Shown here piece by piece: positions 12,201 through 22,000 of a DNA stretch of 41,625 bases. A model generated the notes under the pieces. The model was given only the letters and a program-made list of their open reading frames with translations, did no database searches and was not told the DNA's origin. This stretch comes from Allomyces macrogynus ATCC 38327 (Eukaryota; Blastocladiomycota; Blastocladiomycetes; Blastocladiales; Blastocladiaceae). The stretch is from contig GG745345.1 in NCBI GenBank assembly GCA_000151295.1, positions 499,242 to 540,866 of the forward strand, read 5' to 3'. Position 1 is the first letter of the stretch. Every line of letters begins with the position of its first letter. The translations under genes and the position numbers were made by a program.

Positions 12201-15200
12201 GTACGATTCGCATGGTCTTGATGCAACTATTTGCTGGCCCGCGCGCACGCGTCATTCGCAATACCACACATGGCCCGGCGCCGCACCTCGACCCGGCCGT
12301 CCGGCAGCAGATTGAGCGTTATATAACGACGTGGGTCCCTGCCATCGCGGGCTCACCGGGGTTCTCGATCCAGACCGTGGCCTTTCCCGTCGCAGCCATT
12401 CCTGCTGTCTTCGAACGGTACGACCGCGACGATGGCAACTCGGTCTTGCGCTGGGTCAACCTGCCCGACCGGTGCAGCGCCGCGGCGCAAGCGTTTTCGT
12501 GCGACGTGGGCACCCGACTCTCTCAAGCGGCGCTGCCCAGCGCTAAGCCGAGTGCACCGCTGCCTGGCCAGGTGAATCCTTCGAAACGGGTCGAGAGCAG
12601 GCCCGCCGAGCCGGGCTTGGCCTTGGCCTCGACCCGTGATCGGTTATTAGGGTCCGGCTGGGCACTCGGCAATTTCGGCATGCTCGTTTGGTCGGCCGTC
12701 GCTGATGACCGGCGGCGCGACTCAACTCGCGCGATTTACGGTAAGTCGTTCGCGCTCCCGGCGAGCAAGGAGCTGAGCCAGAAGCAGCGTGACGAGCTTG
12801 TTGCGCACATTGTGCAATGCTGCGAGGCTGTTCACGCAAAAGTCATTTGGCAAGTACCGCCGCCCGGTTCAGAGCAGCAAGACCTCGTGCCCATGACCGT
12901 GCCTGACGCGCTGCTGCTGCTCGTCAACCCGGTCCGCAAAATGGGTCCCCCACGGTCCGCCCGTCTTCAAACGTTCGCGGCCGAGTACCTGGCGGCAGTT
13001 TTGGACCCGCACTTGCCACCAACTTGGATTACCCCGTCTGGCCGCGCGGTTCCGCGTGTTCTCGTCCACGACCCGGCCGCCCCCGACGGACCCTTGGCGT
13101 GGAGTGCGCAGCTCGCGTCGTCGACGGTCTCGTTTTGGGCTCCCGAAGCCATACCGGTCGAGCTCAAGCAGGTCCGGCTGCTGCGGCCCAAGTCGGCCAG
13201 GTCGGCGAGCACTCCTCGCGCACCGACTTCAACGTCCGCGGCCGCAAGCCCAAGGATTACTCACGTAAAGCGCTCGGTCCGTTCTTTTTGTTTCATCTCG
13301 GCTTTGCTTGTCCTGTTTCTCATTGATTTTTACCCTGCCAAACAGGCTCGTCAAGTCGCTACGGGCAGTGTCCCGGCGCCTAGTTTCGAAGCAACCGAGT
13401 CTCCGGCAGCCGGTTTCCCAGCAACCACGCTTTCGGCAGCCGAACTCACGGCTTTGGGCGATTCGTGCTACGTGCAACTTTGTAACCTGGTCGCACAGCT
13501 CGAACAGCATATGCTTGCGACGCTCCACCTGCCGGCGAACCGCGACAACACCGACGCGATCGTTGCCGCGTGGGAGTCGCACGTGAAGCGCGTCGCCCAC
13601 GTCGAAACGCACACCGTGGACGCTGAATCGCTGTCGCTGGACCCGAGCGCTGACGTGACCGTGCACGACGTGGCGCAGTTCCTGGCGGCATTTCTTGCCA
13701 CGCAACTGGCCACCAAGTTTTTGAAGTGCTTTTGGTCGTGTGCTGGCGTTGATTTTGAGTCGATCTGCGCCACGGTGCACGACGTGATTCAAACCATTCA
13801 CGAGCTGGCCGAGAACCCGCACGACGAGCTCGTCTACGTGTCGGACTTGTACGATAATCGCGCGCCTTGGGCGCAGGTCATGCATGCTGCGCTCGACGCA
13901 ACGTGGGACCTGTTCCGCGCGCTGCATGTGCACCGCGCGCCGGGACTGGCAGTCGATGTCGTGCGCGACGCGATGCTCGAGTTTGTCATGGTTCTCGCCA
14001 CGCTCGCGCGTGTCGGCATTCGTGTCGATTTCCCGGCGCTCGGGTGCATTTTTGACGAGGAGAGCATGGTCAAGTTTGGGTCGCCGCTGTTCACAGCCAC
14101 CTCGAGTTGCGACAAGGGCGAACAGCTGTTTGTCGTGGCCGCGGTCGCGCCGTGGCTCACGCACGACGGCGAGCACGTTGTGCCGCGCGGCGCCGAAGTC
14201 GTGTGCTGGCGATCGCGGAAGTTTGAAGACACTGAGCGCGCTTGGGTCAGGCAGAAGGGCGGCGCGGCGGGCTGGACACTGCCCGCAGCCGTGCCGGAAA
14301 TGATGGACTTTGATCAGGGGCTGTTCACGGATCCGGTCGCGAGTCCGCTCGAGTTGCCCGATTTCGCAAGGAGCCCGACGCTGCCACTCGACTCGCCGAC
14401 GCCGCCGCACCGGCCGACCGGGTTCGATGCGGCGCCCAGTTTCGCGAACGAGTGGAGCAACGTGGACAGTGCTGCTCGGACGAGGAAACGGTCGCGGTCA
14501 GCGACGCCGGTGCGCGCCGCCGGAGGAGACGTTCGAGTCTGTGTCGATTGTGGTGAGTCGGAGGCGGGCGAATGGGGGGAAGATTCGACCAGTGGGGACT
14601 GGGCGTGCAACGCTTGTCGGCTTCAACGCCTTCGTGCGGCTAGGTTTGTGCCACCCGCCCCTCGGTCTCGCAATGTGACGATCCCCCCGTCGGACATGCC
14701 AAATGGGTCACACCCACGGCGCGAAGACGTCTTTGGCGCTACTTCCGGTCGAAGTGCGCCAGAGTACGCTCGTCGTCTGGGTGAGGACGGATTCGACGGG
14801 TCCAGTAAGCGGCGCCGGACCAACTCGCTGGCCCTGCCACCCCCGCCGCAGTCTCTGGCGCGCTCGTCGAGCCAGAATGGCCGTCAACCTCGGTCGTCGC
14901 CCACGGGAAGGCCGTGTATTGGGTGCCAAGTGACGACAAGCAAGCTGTGCCACGAAGAGGGCAGGTATTGCGCGAGCTGCGGGAACAAGCGAACCCACGC
15001 GCGCAGGCACTCGCCAATGCTCGACGGCCGCGGCCACAGCCGAACTGGCGACTCGCCGTCAAGATCGAGCGTGGCTCACCGTCGTGATCGAGTGCGCGAC
15101 GAGGCCCACCCCACGAGTAGTAACGGCACTGGCGCTGTCCACGATTGCCGCGCGTTCGAGGAAGAACCGGCTGATGAGCGCTTGCCCAAGCGGCGGCGCA

Positions 15201-15652
15201 CGTCGACCCTGCGCTGCGCTTGCGGTGTTACCGGTGCGGCCGACGATGCGACTTGGTTCCGCGACGAAGTGGGCAACCCAATGTGCCGTGCGTGCCAGGA
15301 TCGGTCCCGGGCACGCGCGCTGATGCCGACGATGCTCTACACTGTGCCCCTCACGCCGAACGGAAGTCCGGCCCCGGTGTCGGTCACGGCAACCAGTATC
15401 ATGCTGCCGGGCACGCCGTCGCAGACGCGGCCAGGCTCCGTGACGTGGTCGATTCCAGTGACTGCAACCCCCGCCGACTCGAACGCGAGCGCCAGTGGTG
15501 GTGGTGCTGCAGGCGTGAGCATGGGACCCTTGCCATCACTGCTCGCGAACTCACCAATTGCGCGTCTGTTTGCGAATGGGATGAGAGTACTGCGCGCGCT
15601 GAGCGGGAGCTATGCGCCGGAAAACCCGGCGCCGTCGTATCCTGAGACGTGA
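3280..15652 (+). CDS. Gene A: giant multi-repeat GATA-finger protein (~3,969 aa)
   Basis: The start at 3280 (CCAACCATGC) gives MPPKKRG...RRKSSRL, a basic NLS-like N-terminus. Exons: 3280-3475, 3562-6844, 6912-8063, 8140-10659, 10743-11606, 11677-13264 and 13346-15652 (stop TGA). All phases are consistent. Nine repeat units (about 3753-12522) are followed by an FWAP unit (12657-13185) and a helical domain (13441-14290) with QHMLATLHLPANR, DLYDNRAPWAQ and HVVPRGAEVVCW. The C-terminus has three GATA-like fingers, two of them following KRRRT motifs. Linkers are acidic and probably disordered. Gene B is collinear with it, which supports one giant gene rather than several. Alternative: the tail exons could be separate genes, but five introns bridge the frames cleanly. 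It is probably nuclear; no enzyme motif is visible and the function is unknown. Confidence 0.7.
3476..3561 (+). other. Gene A intron 1 (phase 1)
   Basis: The donor GTATTT is preferred by alignment with gene B; GTCACG at 3458 has the same phase and is the alternative. CTGAC is at 3535-3539 and the acceptor is ACTTAG. It joins the NLS-bearing exon to the repeat array and removes the TGA at 3517. Confidence 0.6.
5217..5306 (+). repeat. 30-bp coding tandem repeat in gene A linker
   Basis: There are about three copies of a ten-residue motif: GQDANVVEG, QQADANMAEG and QQQDTYVEQ. They lie in the acidic linker between units 2 and 3. The equivalent linker of gene B is shorter and lacks them. Confidence 0.7.
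6845..6911 (+). other. Gene A intron 2 (67 nt, phase 2)
   Basis: The donor is a textbook GTATGT, with CTGAC at 6885-6889 and TTCCAG as acceptor. It lies in the linker between units 4 and 5. Gene B has no counterpart here. Confidence 0.88.
8064..8139 (+). other. Gene A intron 3 (76 nt, phase 2)
   Basis: The donor is GTGCGT, with CTGAC at 8109-8113 and GTATAG as acceptor. It lies between units 5 and 6. The downstream exon text (CATCCAGCGG) matches gene B after its own intron 3. Confidence 0.82.
10660..10742 (+). other. Gene A intron 4 (83 nt, phase 2)
   Basis: The donor is GTACGT, with CTCAC at 10706-10710 and TGCGCAG as acceptor. It lies between units 7 and 8. The donor text TCGTACGT is identical to gene B intron 4. 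Confidence 0.82.
11607..11676 (+). other. Gene A intron 5 (70 nt, phase 2)
   Basis: The donor is GTATGT and the acceptor is GTTTAG. A possible branch is CTTAC at 11650-11654. It lies between units 8 and 9. The phase and flanks match gene B intron 5. Confidence 0.8.
13265..13345 (+). other. Gene A intron 6 (81 nt, phase 0, stop-free)
   Basis: The donor is GTAAAG and the acceptor is AAACAG, after a T-rich tract. The length is a multiple of three and it has no stop, so unspliced translation would add a false hydrophobic stretch (FISALLVLFLI). The position is aligned with gene B intron 6, before the DLYDN domain. Confidence 0.75.
14540..15295 (+). other. Gene A C-terminal zinc-finger cluster
   Basis: There are three finger-like modules. 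14540-14617 is C-x2-C-x18-C-x2-C. 14915-14980 is a short C-x2-C-x14-C-x2-C form (CIGCQVTTSKLC); the tryptophan present in the gene B copies is replaced by cysteine. 15215-15295 has a C-x-C first knuckle (CACGVTG) followed by C-x2-C. KRRRT basic motifs precede the second and third modules. By family these are GATA-like; the second and third may not bind zinc in the classical way. Confidence 0.7.
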
Positions 15653-16074
15653 TTCGACCGGCAAGGGCGGGATGCTGGTGCAGCGGGGCTTGGCGGGATG
15701 GTACAGGCCACGGACGTACAGCCGGCCGTGGGGTGCGCGGAGGCAGGTCGCGGGCGCAGGGAGTTTTTTATGTGTTCATTTTTGGAAGAATGGCAGGCCG
15801 TAGTCGGTCTGCTTATTTCACGGGGAAGGCGCAGGACATCGGCAGGACAGGGCCGGCGAACTACAATGTGACAACAAGTGATGTGACTTGCGACGGCGGT
15901 CAAAATCGACGAGCAAAAAGTCAGCAAAAAAGTCACGAAGTCAAGTCCATTCTTTCTTTGCATTTCTTTTTGGAAACAACGTTGTGGTGGACGCACCATT
16001 GCCCAACTCGCACTTTCTCCTCGCGCCAAAGACGACGACAACCAAGACGAGCGAGCACCACCAGCCGATTCAAC
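15653..16074. other. Intergenic region A-B (putative gene B promoter and 5' UTR)
   Basis: This is 422 nt with no gene. Composition drops to locally AT- and pyrimidine-rich text: a T-run near 15766-15771 and a CT-rich tract at about 15949-15974. These resemble fungal core-promoter or transcription-start regions. No clear TATA box or polyadenylation signal was identified. Confidence 0.4.
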
Positions 16075-19000
16075 ATGAACTCATCACCGCGCACGGCACT
16101 CGCCGCCGTGCGTGAGGGCCATGGCGCCAACGACCATGGTGAGCAGGGCGACGGCGTCGTCGCCCACGTCCGACCCGACCACGACGACGACGGCCCGGCC
16201 GGCGGCCTACCGTCCACGACCCAGCACCCGCTGCCGCCGCAATCTATGGTATCAATAACCGAGGAAATGGTGTCGCGGGCCGCAGGCACGCAATACAGCG
16301 CGGGTGTCCACGAAACGGCACCACAAGCTCAACGGTGGGCGGCAACGCGCAGCCACAATACTGCCGAGGTTGCAGCAACCACCACCACCTCCGCTCCGCA
16401 CGGTCAAGGAAATTACAACATTGGAAGTGATGGTATTATCGCGCCGCCGTGATGATCGATTATCGCTCGTGCTCCTGACGCTCGTTTGACGGATGTAGGC
16501 GCGCCAATCCGCAGTCCATTGGACGTTGCAACGTGGCGGAAGGACGCAGGCACGATTGCGCGCACGGAAGGTACTTACATATTTTGCAACGAGAACCTCT
16601 TCCTCTCGCTATTAGGTGCAAAGAGTCAATGATTCGAATCACATCCCACCGACTTTAGCCAGCGAGAGCGGTCGCCCAAAGCTCGCCGAGGACAGCGTGC
16701 CGGTGCCCACGTCGCTCACGCACGCCCCGGGGGTCGAGCGTTTTTTGCCGGCGCTAGGACCCGACGCTCGCACATCGCTCTCGGACTTGACCCAGACGGA
16801 CGGCAACCTGTGCATTGCCCTGTTTGTTGCTTCGTACCTTCATCATTCGCGGCATCCGGACCGACCCATTTACCAGGAGTCGTACCCACTGCCGCTGCCG
16901 GAACCGATTGTGTCGGACTTGGTCGCGGCCTTGGTCGAAATGCTCTCGGTCAAGCACAGCCATCCCGACTGCGTGTTGCGCGTGCTCGAGGCCGTGCCGC
17001 GCGCCTTCAACGGCACGATCCGCTCGTTCAAGACCATGCGTAATATCGTCCTCGACGTTGCGATTCCGCCCACGACCAACAATTGGGCGCGGAACCGGCG
17101 CGCGCTGCAGAACCCGGAGCGCTCAATTGCCGTCGTCAATGCGATTCGGCGGTACTTGACGGAGTGGCTGCCCACTTTGGTCGCGGCCGGTGGTATCGCG
17201 TGTCGCGTGGCCGGAAGCGCTGCCAACGGGCTGCTGATTGACGCGATCCCGTGTATTTTTGGTGCCTTGGAGGTCCGAGCGCACGGGCCACGGCGCGTCC
17301 AGTGGACCTTGGCGCGACCCGAGGCGAGTGTCGCGGCGCGCTACTTGTGCCCGAGTTTGAACGGCGAGAATGTTCCGGCCATGAGCGCGGAAATGGACGC
17401 GTTCTTGAATGGGAGCAACGGCGACGACGACGATGCGGGTCTGGACGCGGCTCCGCAACCGTCGCATTTTCATCCGCCCACGGCCAACATCCTGGTCCCG
17501 CAGCCGCTGCCGCAAGCTGCTGTTGCTACCGCCACCCTCGCCGCGCAGGCACCGCGGCCGCCGCCGGCTACATCGGGACGCGACCCTCTCGCCAATTTGA
17601 CGCCCGCCGACGGCAACTTGTGCGTAGCGCTCTTTGTCGCTGTGCACGCCGACCGGCAGCGCAACCCAGCACGGCCCATTTACCAGCGCTCGTTCGCGCT
17701 CCCGATTCCGGCCAACGACGTGTCCGAATTGGCCGAGGTGCTGTGCGACATTCTGAACGCGGGCACCGGGCTCGACCGGCGCCTGCGCTCATTCCCGGTC
17801 TCCGACACCGCGCCCAGGCAGGGCACACGCGCAATCCACGCGCAGCTGCGCGTGCGAAAGACCGTGCGCATCGCCCTGATTGAGCATGTGCCTGACTCGT
17901 CGACACTCAATATCTCGGCGCGACGGAAATTGGCCGATCGGGACCCGCACCGCACGCCGATCGTGGTCGCCAAGATTCGCGAGTATGTGACGACGTGGGC
18001 TCCCGCCATGCTCGCGGCGCCTGCGCAGGGCCTGCCGTTCCTGATTTCTGACACGGTCGGCGTCATCAAGTACCCGATTACCGCGATCCCGTGCGTGTTT
18101 GCGCTCGGCGAGGTGGATGGCGAAGGGCAGCGTACCGTGCGCTGGAACCAGGAGGGTGCAGACGCCGCTCTGTTCTTGTACCCGGGGCTCGCGGACGAGT
18201 TGGGTTCGGCGACAGGGAGTGGCGAGAACGGCAGTGAGCCGGACGAGGGTATCGGCCATCAGCAGGCCATGGATGTGGACCGGCACCAGACCCCAGCTGC
18301 CCTCCACCAGTACCCACCAACGCCGATGCGTACGCTGAGCCGGCACGACGTGCTCATGTCCATGGTGCCCGCCGACGGCAACCTGTGCATTATGCTGTAC
18401 ATCGCCGCATACTTGGACCGGCTCGCGGGCGCCGACCGGCCCTTCCACGACAAGCTGTTCCCGCTGCCTTTGTCGGACGCCGACGTGTCCGTCTTGACCA
18501 TGGCCCTCACGCGCGCGCTGACCTCGGGCGTCGGCCTCGACCGCGAAGTGCGCGCGTTCTCCGACGGGACCACCGCGACGCTGAGCATCCAGGCCCCAAG
18601 TGCTCGCAAGCTCGTACGCACTCTTCTCGCTGGCGCAACAGCACCAACTGAAGCCGCGCTCCAGGCCGTGGACGTGCACCGGTCGGTCAAGCTCGCCGCG
18701 CGCATTCGCCGGTACCTGACCGAGTGGTTGCCCGTCTTGATCGACCTCGGCGGTGTCCCGTTCACCGGTTCGGACTCGACGGCCTCGGTGGCTAACGTGC
18801 CTCTCGCGTTCGATTTGGTCGTGGATGCCAATGGCCGCCGCCGCGCGATTCGGTGGGTCGCGGCGACGCCAGAGACGGCGCAAGCCGCGCAAGTTTTCTA
18901 CATGGGTATGCGCGACGAAGTGGCAGCTATGCGCCGCGCGGACGTGCCCGTGTCCTCGACGAGCGATGCTCCGCGGGTCCTGGGCCCGATTGATACGGCG

Positions 19001-22000
19001 CAGCCGGTCCAACGGGCCGCACTCGTTCCCGTGGCGAGCGACGTGCCTGATTCGGACACCAGAGATTGGTCGGTGAGCGATGACACGAGTTGTGGCGCGG
19101 CTAACGGCAGCGCAGACGCGACCGCAGCACCCCCCACGGCCTGGTCGGCGCGCGACAGCAACCTGTGCATTGCCCTCTTTGCCGCTGCCTACGACGACCA
19201 GCTTATGTACCCGACTCGCGCGATTTACCAGTCGGAGTACTCGCTGCCGCTCACGGCCCCTGAGACGCGGGTGCTCATTGACCATTTCGTCGCTCTACTT
19301 GGCGACCGGCTGAACCTCCAGCTCGCCTTCTTCAATCCACCCAAGCCCAACGCACCTGACGACGGCACCGTGAACAAGCGGCGCACGATCCGCACCGTCT
19401 TGACGGAACTGCACGCCGACGCCAATGTGATAGGCCGTGCCGCGTTCAAGGCGATTGGCCGGAACGCGCACATGCACCCGGCCGTGCGGCTCGCGATTGC
19501 GCGGTACCTGACGTCCTGGATCCCGGCCGCCGATGCAGGGTTCCCGATTGCGGCGAAGGGCGTCGTGGCTGTGGACGCTGTGCCGGCCGTGCTGGAACGG
19601 CACGTGCGCGACGACGGGGAACATGTGTTGAGGTGGGCCAAGTTGCCAGAAAACGCCGAGGACGCGGCGAATGCGTTGTTTTCCGAAATGGTCAAACGGT
19701 CGAGGTTCTCGGCGGGCCAGGCAGTGGGCTGGGAGCCGGCCGCAACGCACAGCCACGACCATGCTGCCGCGGCCGGTGATCACGATGGCGCGGCTCCGTA
19801 CCAGGACGACGCGGTTCTTGGTCACAGCAATGCGGCCCGTGACGTTGCTGTCAGTGCCCTGGCCGAGACGCCTGGCGACCATGCTGTGGTACACGGCCAA
19901 GTTGCTGAGGACCGGATGGACCTGGCCTACGCGCAGCGTGAACACGGCGGCGACCACGACATCACGACGTACGATCAGAATGATGCGGTGCGTGACCATC
20001 CGATGCGCGACCACGATGTTCCGATGCGCGAAGTCGACGTCGCCGAGCACAATGCGCCGCGCGTCCTGGCCGACGCGGCCCACGCCCACGTCGGCGCCAC
20101 TGCCGCCGCTGGCGGTGCAACCACCAACCCTGTCGACCCGGTGACGGAGTATTTGGCGATCCGCAACTGCAATGCGTGCATTGCCATCTTTGCCGCCGTC
20201 TACGACGACCAGCGCACCAACCCGACGCGGGCGATCTACCAAGACGAGTACCCGCTTCCGCTCACCGACCAGCACCGCACGCAACTTGTCGACCACCTCG
20301 TGTCGATTCTCGGCGAACGATTGAACCACCAGCTGGCCTTTTTCGTTGAGTCCAGGACGACCATCACGATCGACCGGCGGCGCACGATTCGCTTGATTTT
20401 GTCGGAAGTCGTGTTGGGGACCCGTGTCACGCCAAGCGCGCGCCAGTCGCTCAGCAGGACTCCGCACAGCCACCCGGCCGTTCGGCAGTGGATTGAGCGG
20501 TATCTGACCGAGTGGATTCCGGCCATGGCGCGGACACCTGGGTTTGCCGTCCCGTCGGACATTCTACCGGTCAACGCCATTCCGGGCGTGTTTAAGCTGC
20601 ATGACCGCGAGGACGGGCAACATGTGCTGCGCTGGCCCAACTTGCCGGCTCGGGATCCCGCTGCAGCCGACGCGTTCTTTTCCACGACGGTCAAAAAGTA
20701 CAGGGATTCGAGCCGGATGTCGCAGCAGGCCATTGTCGCACCGAGCACGCCGCACGTACCCGAACCGTCCGTACCTTGGTTGTCGTCGCATTGTCGCGTA
20801 CACTCCACGTGGCTGACCGTCTTTTCAGTGTCACCTTTTTGTATAGGCTGCAACCAGCGGGTCCGTCGAGTACAGGCACGGAACTTGACCTGAGTGCTGC
20901 TCGCGAAATACCTGTGATCGAGGCCAGTCGCGTGGTGGCAAGGAGCGTGGTCGACCGCATTGAGCTCGGCGGTGCAACCCGCGAGCAGTTTGATCCCGCT
21001 CATGACCCGACCGTCACTATCGTCCGTATACACGACGAAGCGGAGCACGACCAAAGCGTTATAGTGCCCCACCTGGCCGACGACGCCTCGCGCGTCCAGG
21101 ACGAGGCCATGCGCGACCAGCCCGATGAGGCTGTGTACGACCACCCCGACGTGCCCATCTCTCAAGTCGGCGCGATTGCCAGCCAGGCAAATGTCACCGT
21201 CGGCCAAGAGGTCCAAGAGGGCCCGGGCACCGAGTTCACGTCGATCAGCAACTGCAACTTGTGCACTGCCCTGTTTGCCGCCGCCTACGACGATCAATGC
21301 CACAACCCAACGCGCGCGATCTACCAAGACGAGTACACGCTCCCGCTCACCGACGCGGCTACGACGGTGCTCGTCGACCATTTCGTTGCTCTGCTTGGCG
21401 ACCGACTGAACCAGCGCCTGTCGGCATTCACGAGCCCAAGCCACATCAACTGGCGCCGCACGATCCGTGTCGTCTTGATCGACCTGATTGCCGGCAGAGC
21501 GGATACCGCTCGCGCCGTTCATTTGTTCGGCAAGACGCCACACTTGCACCCGGCCGTGCGGCAAGCGATCACGCAGTACGTGACATCATGGATCCCGGCG
21601 ATTGCGGGCAAGGCAGGGTTCCCGATCCAGCCGGGCGCCGCGGCCGTCAACGACATTCCCGGTGTACTCGAGCAAGTCGACCGCGACGACGGGCTGCATG
21701 ATTTGCGCTGGAAGAACCTGCCGGAGCGGTGCGGTCTCGCCGCCACTGCACTGTTTGCGGGCACGGTCAAGCGCTCGAAAGATTCGAGCCGCGCGCCAAG
21801 ACGGGCCGCTATGCAGCAGCCGAGCACGCCGTCGCAGTTGGAAGACGCAGGTGCCGCCTGCGCATCGCCTGTGGTCGAATTCCACGTTGATATCCCGTGC
21901 GAGCAAGTCGATGCTACTCATGATCGCGGCGACGCGAATATCGACCAGGACATGGCCGACCGCGACGAACCCCGTGCCGCGACCCTCGACCACATTGACC

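Larger units (their letters stand above)
3753..13185 (+). repeat. Gene A protein-repeat array: nine units plus FWAP unit
   Basis: Approximate unit positions: 3753-4399, 4537-5150, 5482-6039, 6220-6775, 7399-7973, 8853-9414, 10019-10575, 10993-11535 and 11973-12522, then the divergent FWAP unit at 12657-13185. Shared anchors are NLCIALF (or NFCTILF, NLCVALF), a D-Q/R...NP.R..Y motif, PLPL, a central RRTIR.VL, HPAVR..IERYLTTW and a C-terminal IP.VLE...LRW. Units 1-3 form one subfamily ('LTPADGNLC', with LCPGL or LYPGY near the end). Units 4-9 form another, and units 4-7 of it end close to KRSRDSS. The pattern suggests a helical first half and a beta-hairpin-like second half, but no fold was recognised. 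Confidence 0.85.

Noticed and set aside
13265..13345. Apparent transmembrane segment in gene A
   Set aside because: The hydrophobic run comes from translating a T-rich, stop-free intron. The aligned gene B segment has a strong pyrimidine tract and CAG acceptor at the same place.
17789..19285. Minus-strand ORF of 498 codons
   Set aside because: It is antisense to conserved repeat units 2-4 of gene B, with no family similarity and no independent support.
20771..20776. GTACCT as gene B intron 3 donor
   Set aside because: It looks better than GTCCGT four bases upstream but would leave the exons out of phase with the clear acceptor at 20846.
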